From Candidatus Woesearchaeota archaeon (GTDB lineage Archaea > Nanobdellota > Nanobdellia > Woesearchaeales > GCA-023898365): a stretch of 64,000 nt of DNA. The stretch lies in the NCBI GenBank assembly GCA_023898365.1, contig CP060219.1, positions 496,001 to 560,000 of the forward strand. The letters are read 5' to 3'. A program made the position numbers and the translations under genes. A model generated the notes under the pieces. It did not search any database and was not told where the DNA came from. It was given only the letters and a program-made list of their open reading frames with translations. The first letter of the stretch is position 1. The number at the start of each line of letters is the position of its first letter. Shown here in pieces: positions 25,063 through 34,000 of this stretch.

Positions 25063-27861
25063 TTACTCCAAATAATTTTTTAAAAACATTGCGGTGTGAC
25101 TATGTTTGTAAGAAAGAAGTTCTTCTGGCGTTCCTGCTGCTACAACCATGCCCCCTCCATCTCCTCCTTCAGGACCTATGTCGATGATGTGGTCTGCATT
25201 CTTGATAATATCAAAATTGTGTTCAATAATAATCATCGTTGAGCCACTGTCGACAAGTCTGTTTAACACCTGCAGAAGATTATTAATGTCATGAAAATGA
25301 AGACCTGTAGTTGGTTCATCTAGTAAATATAATGTTCGATCGTTATTTTTCTTTGCCAGTTCTCTTGTTAATTTGATGCGTTGTGATTCGCCACCTGAAA
25401 GCGTCGTCGAACTCTGTCCTAATTTAATATAGCCGAGGCCAACTTCAAGTAAGGTATCTAGTTTTCTTTTGATGCTGGGAAAGTTTTCAAAAAAGAGCGC
25501 TGCTTCTTCAACACTCATAGCAAGCACGTCTGCAATGCTTTTATGCTTATATTTGACTTCAAGAGTTTCTCGATTATATCGTTTTCCTTTGCAGTCATCA
25601 CATTCTACGTACACGTCTGGAAGAAAATTCATCTCAATTTTTATCAAGCCATCACCTTGACATTTCTCGCATCGTCCCCCTTTGACGTTGAACGAAAATC
25701 TTCCTGGTTGATACCCTCGAATTTTTGCTTCAGGTGTAGAAGAGAACACCAAGCGCACTTCGTCAAACACTTTTGTATACGTTGCAGGATTACTGCGAGG
25801 AGTTTTTCCAATCGGTGATTGATCAATAATAATGACTTTTTCAAATAATTCAGCTCCTGAAAGACTCTTATGTTTTCCAGGGACGACGCGTGATTGGTAA
25901 ATTTTCTTCATCAGTGCTTTGTAGAGTACGTGATGAACTAAACTTGATTTTCCTGATCCTGAAACGCCCGTAACTACTGTCATAACGCCTGTTGGAAATT
26001 TAACGTCAATATTTTTGAGATTATTTTCTGCAGCTCCTTTGATTTCAATGTGTCCTGTTGCTTTTCTGCGTTCTTTGCGATAGGCAATGACTTTCTTTTT
26101 TGACAGGTATTGGCCGGTAAGCGATGCCTCGTTTGCAAGAATATCTTGCGGGGTGCCTGTTGCAACGATTTTTCCTCCGTGCACTCCTGCTCCAGGCCCA
26201 ATATCTACCACATAATCTGCGTGTTCAATAGTTTCTTCATCATGTTCGACAACGATGAGGGTGTTGCCAAGATCACGAAGTTTATGTAACGTTCCTATCA
26301 ATCGTTTATTGTCTCGTTGATGTAATCCAATACTTGGTTCGTCAAGGACATATAACACGCCGGTCAAATTGGCGCCTATTTGTGTTGCAAGGCGTATGCG
26401 CTGCGCTTCTCCTCCTGAAAGTGTTCCAGCGCTTCGAGAAAGCGATAAATAGTTTAAGCCAACATTTTTTAAAAATTCAAGTCGAGATACTATTTCTTTA
26501 AGAATGAGTTTTGCTATCGCTTCTTCTTTTTTTGTGAGTTTTAAATCATAAAAAAATCCAAGCGCGTTTTCGATTGAGAGGTCGGTAACATCAATAATTG
26601 ATTTGTCATGAATTTTCACCGATAACACTTTTTCTTTCAAACGTTTTCCTTTACAGCCAGGGCAAGGCAGGATGCGCATAAATTTTTCAATTTCTCTTCT
26701 GCGATAATCTGATTCTGTTTGTTGATATAAGCGTTCAAGTTGGGGAACAATGCCTTCCCAATTACCATTGAAGTGAAATGAGGATCCTTTATTTTTTGAG
26801 GTGTAACGAAAACTAATCGTGCTATCCGTTCCGTAGAGCAAAATATGATATTGTGCTTTGCTAAATTTGTTAATGGGTAAGAGTGGATCAAAACCAAACG
26901 CTTTGCCAACGCTTGCTAATTGTTGCCCTCTCCAGCCATCGACTGCATTTCGATACGCTGCAATGGCTCCTTCTGCGATGCACAATTCTTGATCAGGAAT
27001 GATAAGATCAGGATCTATTTCTTGTTTGTAGCCAAGACCGTGACAATCTTCACAAGCACCATACGGTGTGTTGAAAGAAAACATGCGTGGTTGCAACTCT
27101 TCAAAAACAAGGCCGCAAGCCGGACATGCCATGTGCTCGGAATACAGCTGGTCGTTAACCAGAACTAATCCATCAGCCATACTAAGTGCAGTCTCCACCG
27201 CTTCGAGAATGCGATCGCTTTCTTCTTGGGTGGCTTTTACTTCATCAATAAGTGGCTCGATCGTATGTTTTTTATATCGCTCAAGAGATATTTTTTCATC
27301 AGTGCCGTAGAGTTTGCCATTTACTCTCACTTTAACAATGCCTTCTTTGCGAAAGTCTTCAATAAGAGATTCGTAGGTTCCTTTTTTGTCTCTGATTACT
27401 GGTGCGTACACTGAAATCTTCTTTCCTTTTTGATCATGCACTATGCTATCTGCAATTTTTGCAGCTGTTTGTTGTTCTATTTTCGTATTATGCAAGGGAC
27501 AGTAGGGCGTGCCAATTCTTGCAAATAATAAGCGTAAGTAATCATAGATTTCTGTAACGGTGCCAACAGTTGACCGGGGGTTTTTCGATGTTGTTTTTTG
27601 TTCAATAGAAATTGCAGGGGATAAGCCGTCAATACTATCGACATCTGGTTTATTCATAAGGTTAAGAAATTGTCGTGCATACGCAGAAAGGGATTCAACG
27701 TACCTGCGCTGACCTTCAGCATAAATGGTATCAAAGGCAAGAGTTGATTTTCCCGAACCTGACAGTCCTGTGATAACGATAAATGTATCTCGAGGAAGGG
27801 AAAGGTTAATATTTTTCAGATTATGCTCGCGAGCTCCTCTGATTACTATCTTGTCTTGCAC
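25063..27861 (-). CDS. uvrA: Excinuclease ABC subunit A
   Basis: 932 residues, full length. First Walker A GLSGSGKSTL near residue 33, second GVSGSGKSSL near 640, with signature motifs LSGGEAQRI and LSGGESQRI. Zinc sites are visible as CPACGLVFEELQ...CEDC, CPGC and CEKCQGDGLIKIEM...CDDC. UvrA is the damage-sensing ATPase of the bacterial-type UvrABC system. The start codon is GTG at 27861 with a TATA box about 28 bases away. uvrB is not in the window. Bacterial-type Uvr genes in archaea are generally attributed to ancient transfer. Confidence 0.97.
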   Translation of the reverse strand: MQDKIVIRGAREHNLKNINLSLPRDTFIVITGLSGSGKSTLAFDTIYAEGQRRYVESLSAYARQFLNLMNKPDVDSIDGLSPAISIEQKTTSKNPRSTVGTVTEIYDYLRLLFARIGTPYCPLHNTKIEQQTAAKIADSIVHDQKGKKISVYAPVIRDKKGTYESLIEDFRKEGIVKVRVNGKLYGTDEKISLERYKKHTIEPLIDEVKATQEESDRILEAVETALSMADGLVLVNDQLYSEHMACPACGLVFEELQPRMFSFNTPYGACEDCHGLGYKQEIDPDLIIPDQELCIAEGAIAAYRNAVDGWRGQQLASVGKAFGFDPLLPINKFSKAQYHILLYGTDSTISFRYTSKNKGSSFHFNGNWEGIVPQLERLYQQTESDYRRREIEKFMRILPCPGCKGKRLKEKVLSVKIHDKSIIDVTDLSIENALGFFYDLKLTKKEEAIAKLILKEIVSRLEFLKNVGLNYLSLSRSAGTLSGGEAQRIRLATQIGANLTGVLYVLDEPSIGLHQRDNKRLIGTLHKLRDLGNTLIVVEHDEETIEHADYVVDIGPGAGVHGGKIVATGTPQDILANEASLTGQYLSKKKVIAYRKERRKATGHIEIKGAAENNLKNIDVKFPTGVMTVVTGVSGSGKSSLVHHVLYKALMKKIYQSRVVPGKHKSLSGAELFEKVIIIDQSPIGKTPRSNPATYTKVFDEVRLVFSSTPEAKIRGYQPGRFSFNVKGGRCEKCQGDGLIKIEMNFLPDVYVECDDCKGKRYNRETLEVKYKHKSIADVLAMSVEEAALFFENFPSIKRKLDTLLEVGLGYIKLGQSSTTLSGGESQRIKLTRELAKKNNDRTLYLLDEPTTGLHFHDINNLLQVLNRLVDSGSTMIIIEHNFDIIKNADHIIDIGPEGGDGGGMVVAAGTPEELLSYKHSHTAMFLKNYLE

Positions 27862-27884
27862 GGGGTTTGGGAACCACGAGGGAT

Positions 27885-27894
27885 TTTTATAAAC
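27885..27894 (-). promoter_or_regulatory. TATA-like box for the uvrA operon
   Basis: Reads gtttataaaa on the minus strand, about 28 bases before the GTG at 27861. It predicts a leaderless mRNA for uvrA. Confidence 0.5.
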
Positions 27895-27979
27895 TTTGTT
27901 TCGTCATGACCAGTGTTCGCCCCTCTTATTTTGCTATTTTAGGCGTTTTCGTAAGGTTTTTGCCGAAAGGTAGCACTAT

Positions 27980-27989
27980 CTTTTTATAC
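27980..27989 (+). promoter_or_regulatory. TATA-like box for the Cas4-like gene
   Basis: ctttttatac about 26 bases before the ATG at 28011, with no Shine-Dalgarno sequence. Confidence 0.45.
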
Positions 27990-28010
27990 TCAAGACCCTA
28001 GAATGCTCTT

Positions 28011-28859
28011 ATGCGCATTATTCCGGTGACGTTCCTCCTCCTGTATGATTTTTGTCCAAGGAGGCTCTTTTTAGAGCAAGTGCTCGGATCTCCTCCCGAA
28101 CCAAGGCCAAAATTACTTCTTGGTAGAGTGCGCCATTTTGCTCACACTAAGCTACATTCTTGGGAATCTCAAGTTCTTCCAGGAGTCACGTTGCCTGTTA
28201 ACCCGTACCGTATTACTGATTTGTATAAGCGGCATAATCATAAAGTCTTGCAGAATGCAATTATTGCTCATAAATCTCAATTAACCGCTCATAATTTCTC
28301 TCTTATTGAAACCTACAAGACCTTATGGCCTGGCGTGATTTATGAATCTCAAGATCGTGCAAACAAAGTAATAGCGTATTTGAGCAGGCAAGAGAAACTT
28401 TCTTCTGATTGGTTTGATGATTTTTCTCCAAAGTTATCCCATGAATTGATGCTTTCTTCTGTCACGCTTCGGTTATCTGGTGTAGTTGACCGCGTAAGTG
28501 CAAAAAGAGATGAACGAACACTTATCGAATTAAAAACCGGTAAGATGCCTGAGGAAGGCGCGTGGAGATCTCATCGGTTGCAGCTTGCTGCATACGCCCT
28601 TTTGTATCGCACCATACGCGGCGAACGACCCCGTGCTGCTGTTCGTTATCTTGATGCGCGACATGATAGAGATGTTGACGTATCTGACCAAACTGACGCG
28701 TGGGTTCTTACAGTAAAAACAGATGTTGAACAACTTCTTGCATCAACTGAACTTCCTCGATTTGTTGATAACAGAAAAAAATGTATGGTATGTCCTCATA
28801 AACTGGTTTGCTATGATGAAGAACAAGTCAGAGCATTACATAAGGAACGCTTTGCATGA
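28011..28859 (+). CDS. Solitary Cas4-like PD-(D/E)XK nuclease with iron-sulfur Cys set
   Basis: 282 residues. Motifs in order: Cys15 in YDFCPRRLF, GRVRHFAH with His42/His45, LSGVVDRV with Asp160, LIELKTGK with Glu173 and Lys175, Gln191 in LQLAAYALLY, then CMVCPHKLVC with Cys258, Cys261 and Cys267. This is the Cas4/RecB-type exonuclease arrangement with a 4Fe-4S cluster held by one N-terminal and three C-terminal Cys. No CRISPR array or other cas gene is in the window, so a DNA-repair or housekeeping role is more likely than CRISPR adaptation here. Confidence 0.82.
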   Translation: MRIIPVTFLLLYDFCPRRLFLEQVLGSPPEPRPKLLLGRVRHFAHTKLHSWESQVLPGVTLPVNPYRITDLYKRHNHKVLQNAIIAHKSQLTAHNFSLIETYKTLWPGVIYESQDRANKVIAYLSRQEKLSSDWFDDFSPKLSHELMLSSVTLRLSGVVDRVSAKRDERTLIELKTGKMPEEGAWRSHRLQLAAYALLYRTIRGERPRAAVRYLDARHDRDVDVSDQTDAWVLTVKTDVEQLLASTELPRFVDNRKKCMVCPHKLVCYDEEQVRALHKERFA

Positions 28860-28871
28860 TTGTTTGTATGT

Positions 28872-29156
28872 TTAGAGTTCAAATTCTTCAATAAAACCCG
28901 AAATGAGTTTATATTTTTCTAGATACGCAAATCCTTTATCAGTGAGGGTCACGTATTTTTTACCTTTTCTGTCAACCACTTCTTTGATAAGATTTTTTTG
29001 CAAGAGCTCTTTTTGGTATTCAGAAAAACTCTTCGTTGATAAATTAGCATATCTGAGCAGCGGTGTTGGTTTAATCGAATTGTTCTTATCTCTAATGATG
29101 CTCAGGATATCATGAATAACTTCTAAGCGTTCGCGCTTTTTTACTACTTGGTCCAT
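28872..29156 (-). CDS. Winged-helix DNA-binding protein
   Basis: 94 residues. A helix-turn-helix followed by a wing (LRYANLSTKSFSEYQKELLQ, LIKEVVDRKGKKYVTLTDKG, FAYLEKY) matches the short archaeal winged-helix family HTH_45-like. It overlaps the upstream membrane-protein gene by 13 bases, so the two are likely co-expressed. Target unknown. Confidence 0.75.
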   Translation of the reverse strand: MDQVVKKRERLEVIHDILSIIRDKNNSIKPTPLLRYANLSTKSFSEYQKELLQKNLIKEVVDRKGKKYVTLTDKGFAYLEKYKLISGFIEEFEL

Positions 29157-29842
29157 TTTAACACTTTAACAAGTAAATAGATGAAGAGTCCTGCGGATGC
29201 GGCAAGGAGGAAGAGATTAACTTCTAGTGGGAGAACATTTCTTGGTCCAAGAAAGAAAATGTTGAGCAACCAGAGAAGTCCAATAAACAAATAGGTGATG
29301 ATGGCTTGATTTTTTTTATGCTTATGTTTTGATGCAACGTAGAGCAAGATAATGATAAGAAGAGGAATTTGTGCAAGTGCGATGATGATTGGGCTAATTA
29401 ATAATAATGCGAGAATAGAAACTCCCAGTGCAATAACATTTGACCCTATGACAAATAGTTTGTACGGTATTTTTTTCCAGACAAGACTGTATGCGAGATA
29501 AAAAAATGCCATTGTGCTCACATAGCCAACGGGAACTAAGAACAACAAGAGAAGAATGATTCTTGGAAAAAAAACATCCAGATGCCACGCACTGATTTGG
29601 AATAAAATCATAACGAACCGGGCAAGGTATGCAAGGCCAAAGAATAAAAATCCTGTACGAAAATACTTAATGCCTTTGTGGTTTGAGAGCGCATACAATT
29701 CTTTTGTCTTGAAATAGATTACTGCACAAAGAACCATCACAATGGCAGTAAAGATAAGTTCTGCGCCAAAGTGAACCAAAAACTCACTTCCCGTTCGCAG
29801 TGGCCCAATGCCTTGTTGATGAAGAAGAGAAAGCGGCGGCAT
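29144..29842 (-). CDS. Seven-helix membrane protein of unknown function
   Basis: 232 residues with about seven hydrophobic segments (for example FTAIVMVLCAVIYFKTKELY, IILLLLFLVPVGYVSTMAFF, LFLLAASAGLFIYLLVKVL). The pattern resembles sensor-type seven-helix membrane proteins, but there is no signalling domain. The ATG at 29842 lies about 25 bases after a TATA-like box. It is coupled to the winged-helix gene, which may respond to it; this is inference. Confidence 0.65.
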   Translation of the reverse strand: MPPLSLLHQQGIGPLRTGSEFLVHFGAELIFTAIVMVLCAVIYFKTKELYALSNHKGIKYFRTGFLFFGLAYLARFVMILFQISAWHLDVFFPRIILLLLFLVPVGYVSTMAFFYLAYSLVWKKIPYKLFVIGSNVIALGVSILALLLISPIIIALAQIPLLIIILLYVASKHKHKKNQAIITYLFIGLLWLLNIFFLGPRNVLPLEVNLFLLAASAGLFIYLLVKVLKWTK

Positions 29843-29864
29843 GGGAAAAAGGTGCCTGTTCTCC

Positions 29865-29873
29865 TATATAAAG
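29865..29873 (-). promoter_or_regulatory. TATA-like box for the seven-helix membrane protein
   Basis: Reads ctttatata on the minus strand at leaderless spacing from 29842. Confidence 0.45.
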
Positions 29874-29909
29874 AAAATGGATCTCAACTATACATTTCTT
29901 CTTCTTCTC

Positions 29910-29959
29910 GTTTATAAACAAGCCTTCGTTTATTCGTTTGTTCTCATGAACGGAGGTGG
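29910..29959 (+). promoter_or_regulatory. Promoter and strong ribosome binding site of the exported repeat protein
   Basis: A TATA-like gtttataaa at 29910-29918 is followed by a strong ribosome binding site ggaggtgg at 29952-29959, six bases before the ATG at 29966. TTGTTC (29938-29943) and GAACAA (29959-29964) flank the site as an inverted repeat and could mask it. The strong site suggests high expression. Confidence 0.45.
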
Positions 29960-29965
29960 AACAAG

Positions 29966-30481
29966 ATGAAAAAGAAACAATTCATCGGCATGTTTTCCTT
30001 GCTGGTTGTAGCACTTTTTGCAGGTGCCGTATTTGCGTTTCCAGCAATGAATGCAAAAACAAATAGTGGTGGAGCAATCCAAGAAGCGCTCGCAAGCGGT
30101 GATTACGAGGCGTACGTTGGAACATTTGATGAGGCAGACCAACCATTTATGCGACATAAAATGACTGAAGAACAATTTGCTTTGCGAACACAACACATGC
30201 AAGAGCGCATGGGATTCCATGATGATATGGAAGCAGCAATTGAGTCAGGAAATTATGATACGTGGCGTGCATATGTTGACGGCCTCGAGTTTGCCCCCCC
30301 AATGACTGACTTGATCACTGAAGATAACTTCGGAGTCTTTGTTGCGCATCATGAAGCAATGGAAGCAGGAGACGTTGCAACCGCTCAAGAATTAGCTCAA
30401 GAATTGGGTTTTGCACAGGGAATGCGTCATGGAAACATGCACTTCCAAAAAGGAGTTGGTTGCTCATTCCATGCTGAATAA
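29966..30481 (+). CDS. Exported protein with two acidic helical repeats and a Met/His-rich end
   Basis: 171 residues. The N-terminus KKKQFIGMFSLLVVALFAG is a signal peptide or anchor. Two repeats of about 40-45 residues follow, each with an A-I-x-SGDY or SGNYDTW motif, then MTEEQF or ITEDNF, then a His pair and EAGD. The end MRHGNMHFQKGVGC is rich in Met, His and one Cys, which could bind metal; this is inference. Similar repeat proteins occur in other DPANN archaea to my knowledge, without known function. Confidence 0.65.
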   Translation: MKKKQFIGMFSLLVVALFAGAVFAFPAMNAKTNSGGAIQEALASGDYEAYVGTFDEADQPFMRHKMTEEQFALRTQHMQERMGFHDDMEAAIESGNYDTWRAYVDGLEFAPPMTDLITEDNFGVFVAHHEAMEAGDVATAQELAQELGFAQGMRHGNMHFQKGVGCSFHAE

Positions 30482-30554
30482 ATATAAACAAATTTCTTTT
30501 TTTATTTCTTTACTGTTCCAATCCAATAACACCCTACCTTGCACACCTTGAAAA

Positions 30555-30971
30555 TTATTTTTTTTCTTTCTTTTTTCTTGGAGGATGCTTGTTTGCCCAC
30601 GCTAAGAATTCTTCTTCGGTGCGAAACAAAAACTTTTCTGCTTGTTCATCACCATACCGTTCACAGTTATCTTGTGAATACTCTTTACATACTTGTGGTC
30701 TGCGCTCATATATGTTGCATGACCCGTCTGGTCTAAGTTGTTTACATTTCGTGTTAAATTGCACGTACCATTCATTATCATGATCAATAAAAACATACAT
30801 ATCTTTGTGCAAAAGATACCATCTAATTTCATCATAATCGCTTTCTGTTACGGGCTTATCTATCTCAATGGCCACGTATCTACAACAATTACTACATCCT
30901 TTACATAAATTAGCGTTTTTTTCGTTTTCTTGTTCGAACGGGATCTCCGGACTCTCCATAATGGCTTTCAA
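30555..30971 (-). CDS. YkgJ-family Cys-cluster protein
   Basis: 138 residues. CKGCSNCCRYVAIEI (CxxCxxCC), the later FNTKCKQL and GSCNIYERRPQVCKEYSQDNC are the hallmark of the YkgJ family (zinc/iron-chelating domain). Such proteins are proposed metal-binding or redox-repair factors, but the biochemical role is not settled. A second ATG at 30959 (MESPEIPFEQ) may be the true start. The Lys-rich C-terminus is unusual but short. Confidence 0.85.
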   Translation of the reverse strand: MKAIMESPEIPFEQENEKNANLCKGCSNCCRYVAIEIDKPVTESDYDEIRWYLLHKDMYVFIDHDNEWYVQFNTKCKQLRPDGSCNIYERRPQVCKEYSQDNCERYGDEQAEKFLFRTEEEFLAWANKHPPRKKKEKK

Positions 30972-30984
30972 AAAATTTGGGAAA

Positions 30985-30994
30985 CTTTAAAAAC
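30985..30994 (+). promoter_or_regulatory. TATA-like box for the large surface protein
   Basis: ctttaaaaac about 29 bases before the ATG at 31018; leaderless spacing. Confidence 0.45.
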
Positions 30995-31017
30995 TTTCGC
31001 CCACAAAATAGCTGATT

Positions 31018-34000
31018 ATGGTGAGGAGAGGTCTTCTCTTTATTTTCTGCTTAGTTGTAGTTTTCACGCTTTCTTCCTTTGCTTCTGCGAGTTGTTCCCC
31101 TCCCGCGACTGGAACGTGGACAATCGGTGTTGGCAATCATACGAATTGTACGGGCGTGCACACTAACCTCTCCGGTTCACTAATTGTTGCCGGTCAACTC
31201 ACCATGGATAACTCCACTTTCTGGTTTCCAAATGCCTCTGCAGGACTAAACGTCTCAGGCATCCTTGATATGTATAACGAATCAGTAATTTTCAACACCA
31301 CGCAAAATGTTTCTGTCACGGGCAGTTTAAACGTCTCAAATAGCACTTTTGGCACGACGAAGATTACTGTTTATGGCACTGCTAACTTTACAAATGCTGT
31401 ATTTCTTCCCGCTTCATTAAATATTTCTTCATCAAATGTCGTCATAGACACCGCCATATTTGCGCTAGGAAGCCTTGTTAGCGTTTACCATCCCTTTCAA
31501 AACGATGTAGTTTCATTTTTCCTTAGCAACCTGGTCATCTACAATAGTACGACGATCACATTAAATCGAACAGTGTTCAGTCTTGCTGGATTCGCAGCAA
31601 CAAACCAAAGCAACGTGACGCTCGTCCAGCCAGAATTTATTTCTCCGTACGCGATTGCTTTAGTGCATAGCAACGCGACTTTGCAAAATCCGATTCTTTC
31701 TTCAGCATTTGACCTCTCTCTGCTGTCTTGTCTGGCGTGCAATTTCACCATCTCAGAACTTGTCCAATTCAATGTAACAAACGCGTCCGGTGTTGCAAAT
31801 GGTTCTTATGTGCACGTATGGGATAATGCGAGTACGCTTCGCTACAATGCTTCGATCAATGCAACGGGCGGCTTGAGCAATATCACCTCGATGATCACGC
31901 TTTTTTACAACGAGTCACAATCATATTCGCTTTATGGAGGAACTGCAAAAGCGTTTGACAATCACACACACACTTCATTAAACACCACCATAACTATTTA
32001 CAATGATTCAATTGTCAGACCAATTATTATTCCGTTAACGATTCTTTATAATCCTGAAGGTGCACCAACCTATACGTTGTCAATTTCAGATTCGTACGTG
32101 AACTCTTCAGAGTACGTATTTATCAATGTCACCGCGAACGGAGAAACTAATACCACTATTTCTTCAGTGACCCTTAACGGCACTTCATTAACCTACAATG
32201 CCACGTGGAATTCATGGTGGAGTAATCAAACATATACAAACACAACTAATTTGACCTTAGCACTTACTGATCGAGACGGCAATGTTAACACGACAACCAT
32301 TCCTCGCATTATTGTTGATGATGTGCAACCTCTTGTTGCAGCTATTTCTGTAAGATTTAGTAACTCTTCGACTTTACTATGTACTATGCCTGCCCAGAGC
32401 ACTTGCTTGGCAGATGTTGATGAGGTAACTGCAGTAACCTTTACGTGGAACTTTACCGAACATAACCTGAGTGCTGCAACTGTTTTTTTCGGTTCTGCCG
32501 TGATAAGTTCTTCCTCTAACAGTAGCTCTGGCAGTCTTACGTTGCCTCCTGGCAGGTATCGTATTGGCGTCAATCTTCTTGATCAGGCAAACAATCTCTA
32601 TTATACAAACCTTTCTCGGTTTACCTTATCCTATCCTCTTAATCTTACGAATATGACTACGAGAGTAGCAGGTAACGCAACAGGGATTTCGTTTTTGGTG
32701 GGAACGTCGAACCAATCATCAAATGCTTCAAGAGATCCGAACACAACGTTTAAGATTTCTGCACTTGCCTCTGCCGCATACGAATTTAACATGACGTTTT
32801 CAGGTCTTCGTGCTCGCTGGAATGATTTTTTGTTCAACGTTTCCATAAATGATTCTGCTTTGTCTTCAGCGCTTGCAGCTCAGGGCATTACAAATATTGA
32901 GAATGTTTTCGTACCAGGTCTTGACGCGTTTGTAGATACTGCTGATTACACTTCAGCATCCTTTCGGTTACTTCGAAATGAAACATACACGTCCGCATAT
33001 TATTTTTTGAACGAAACATATTTCTTTCCTCTTCTTGCTTGTGGTGCAAATGCGACATGTTATGAGCAAAACGAGTCTTGGCAACAAGTCACACTTTCTC
33101 ATTTTAGCGGCGTCGCATTTGGTAATGATACGCGAGCACCAAAAGTGGATATTGGTCTCGTTGGAGGTACAGAGATTGATGATAGTTTTTTCACGTTTCC
33201 TTTCAATTTTTCAGAAATCGAACCTGCCACAACGCCTTGCGTTTTAACAACAAACCAAACGTCTGTCAATCAATACACACTCCCAACAGCTAATTTTACG
33301 CAAGTCTCAATGACAACAAGAACTTTTTCAGGCGTTTACAATGATTTACGCGATGGAGACCTTCAAATTAATGTCACGTGCACCGACGCAAATGGGAACT
33401 CAAACAGATCAACTGTTCTGTTGCTCGTAAATGATACAACAGCACCAGATTTTGTTCAAGAACCAACAACCACTAAATCGACAACAACTGCTGAAACCAC
33501 CTTCACCACAAACGAATACGTAAAAATTACGTTATATTATGGGTTAACCAACGCAACCACTCATTCTGCCGTTGACACCACCTATGAAGTCAATCATGAG
33601 ATTGATTGGACTAATCTTAACACTTCAACAAAATACTACTACAAGATCAGACTCTATGATCGTAACGGAAACTCTTATCTTTCCGATTTATATCAATTTA
33701 CAACAAGAGCTCCAAGCTCGAGTCCAACTCCTTCTGGTGGGGACGACCCCGGTCTTTTTCCCTCTGATGATGATGACGATCCCGACGAGGAAAATAATAC
33801 AAATCAAACGGCTCCGCCAGTTCCAGACATTACTTCAATGCAAACAAAAAGATGGACGGTTGGCACAACTGCAGCGCCACTCTTTTGGCGCATTACCAAC
33901 GCAACATTCCCCGTAACAAACATTAGCATTTATTTGCGCAGTAATCTTTCCTCTACTGCCAGACTCAACATCACGCATTTAAACAAAGCAACTATTCCAA

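Noticed and set aside
30539..30783. Plus-strand open frames opposite the YkgJ-type gene
   Set aside because: They are the complement of a Cys-cluster gene with intact family motifs and show no features of their own.
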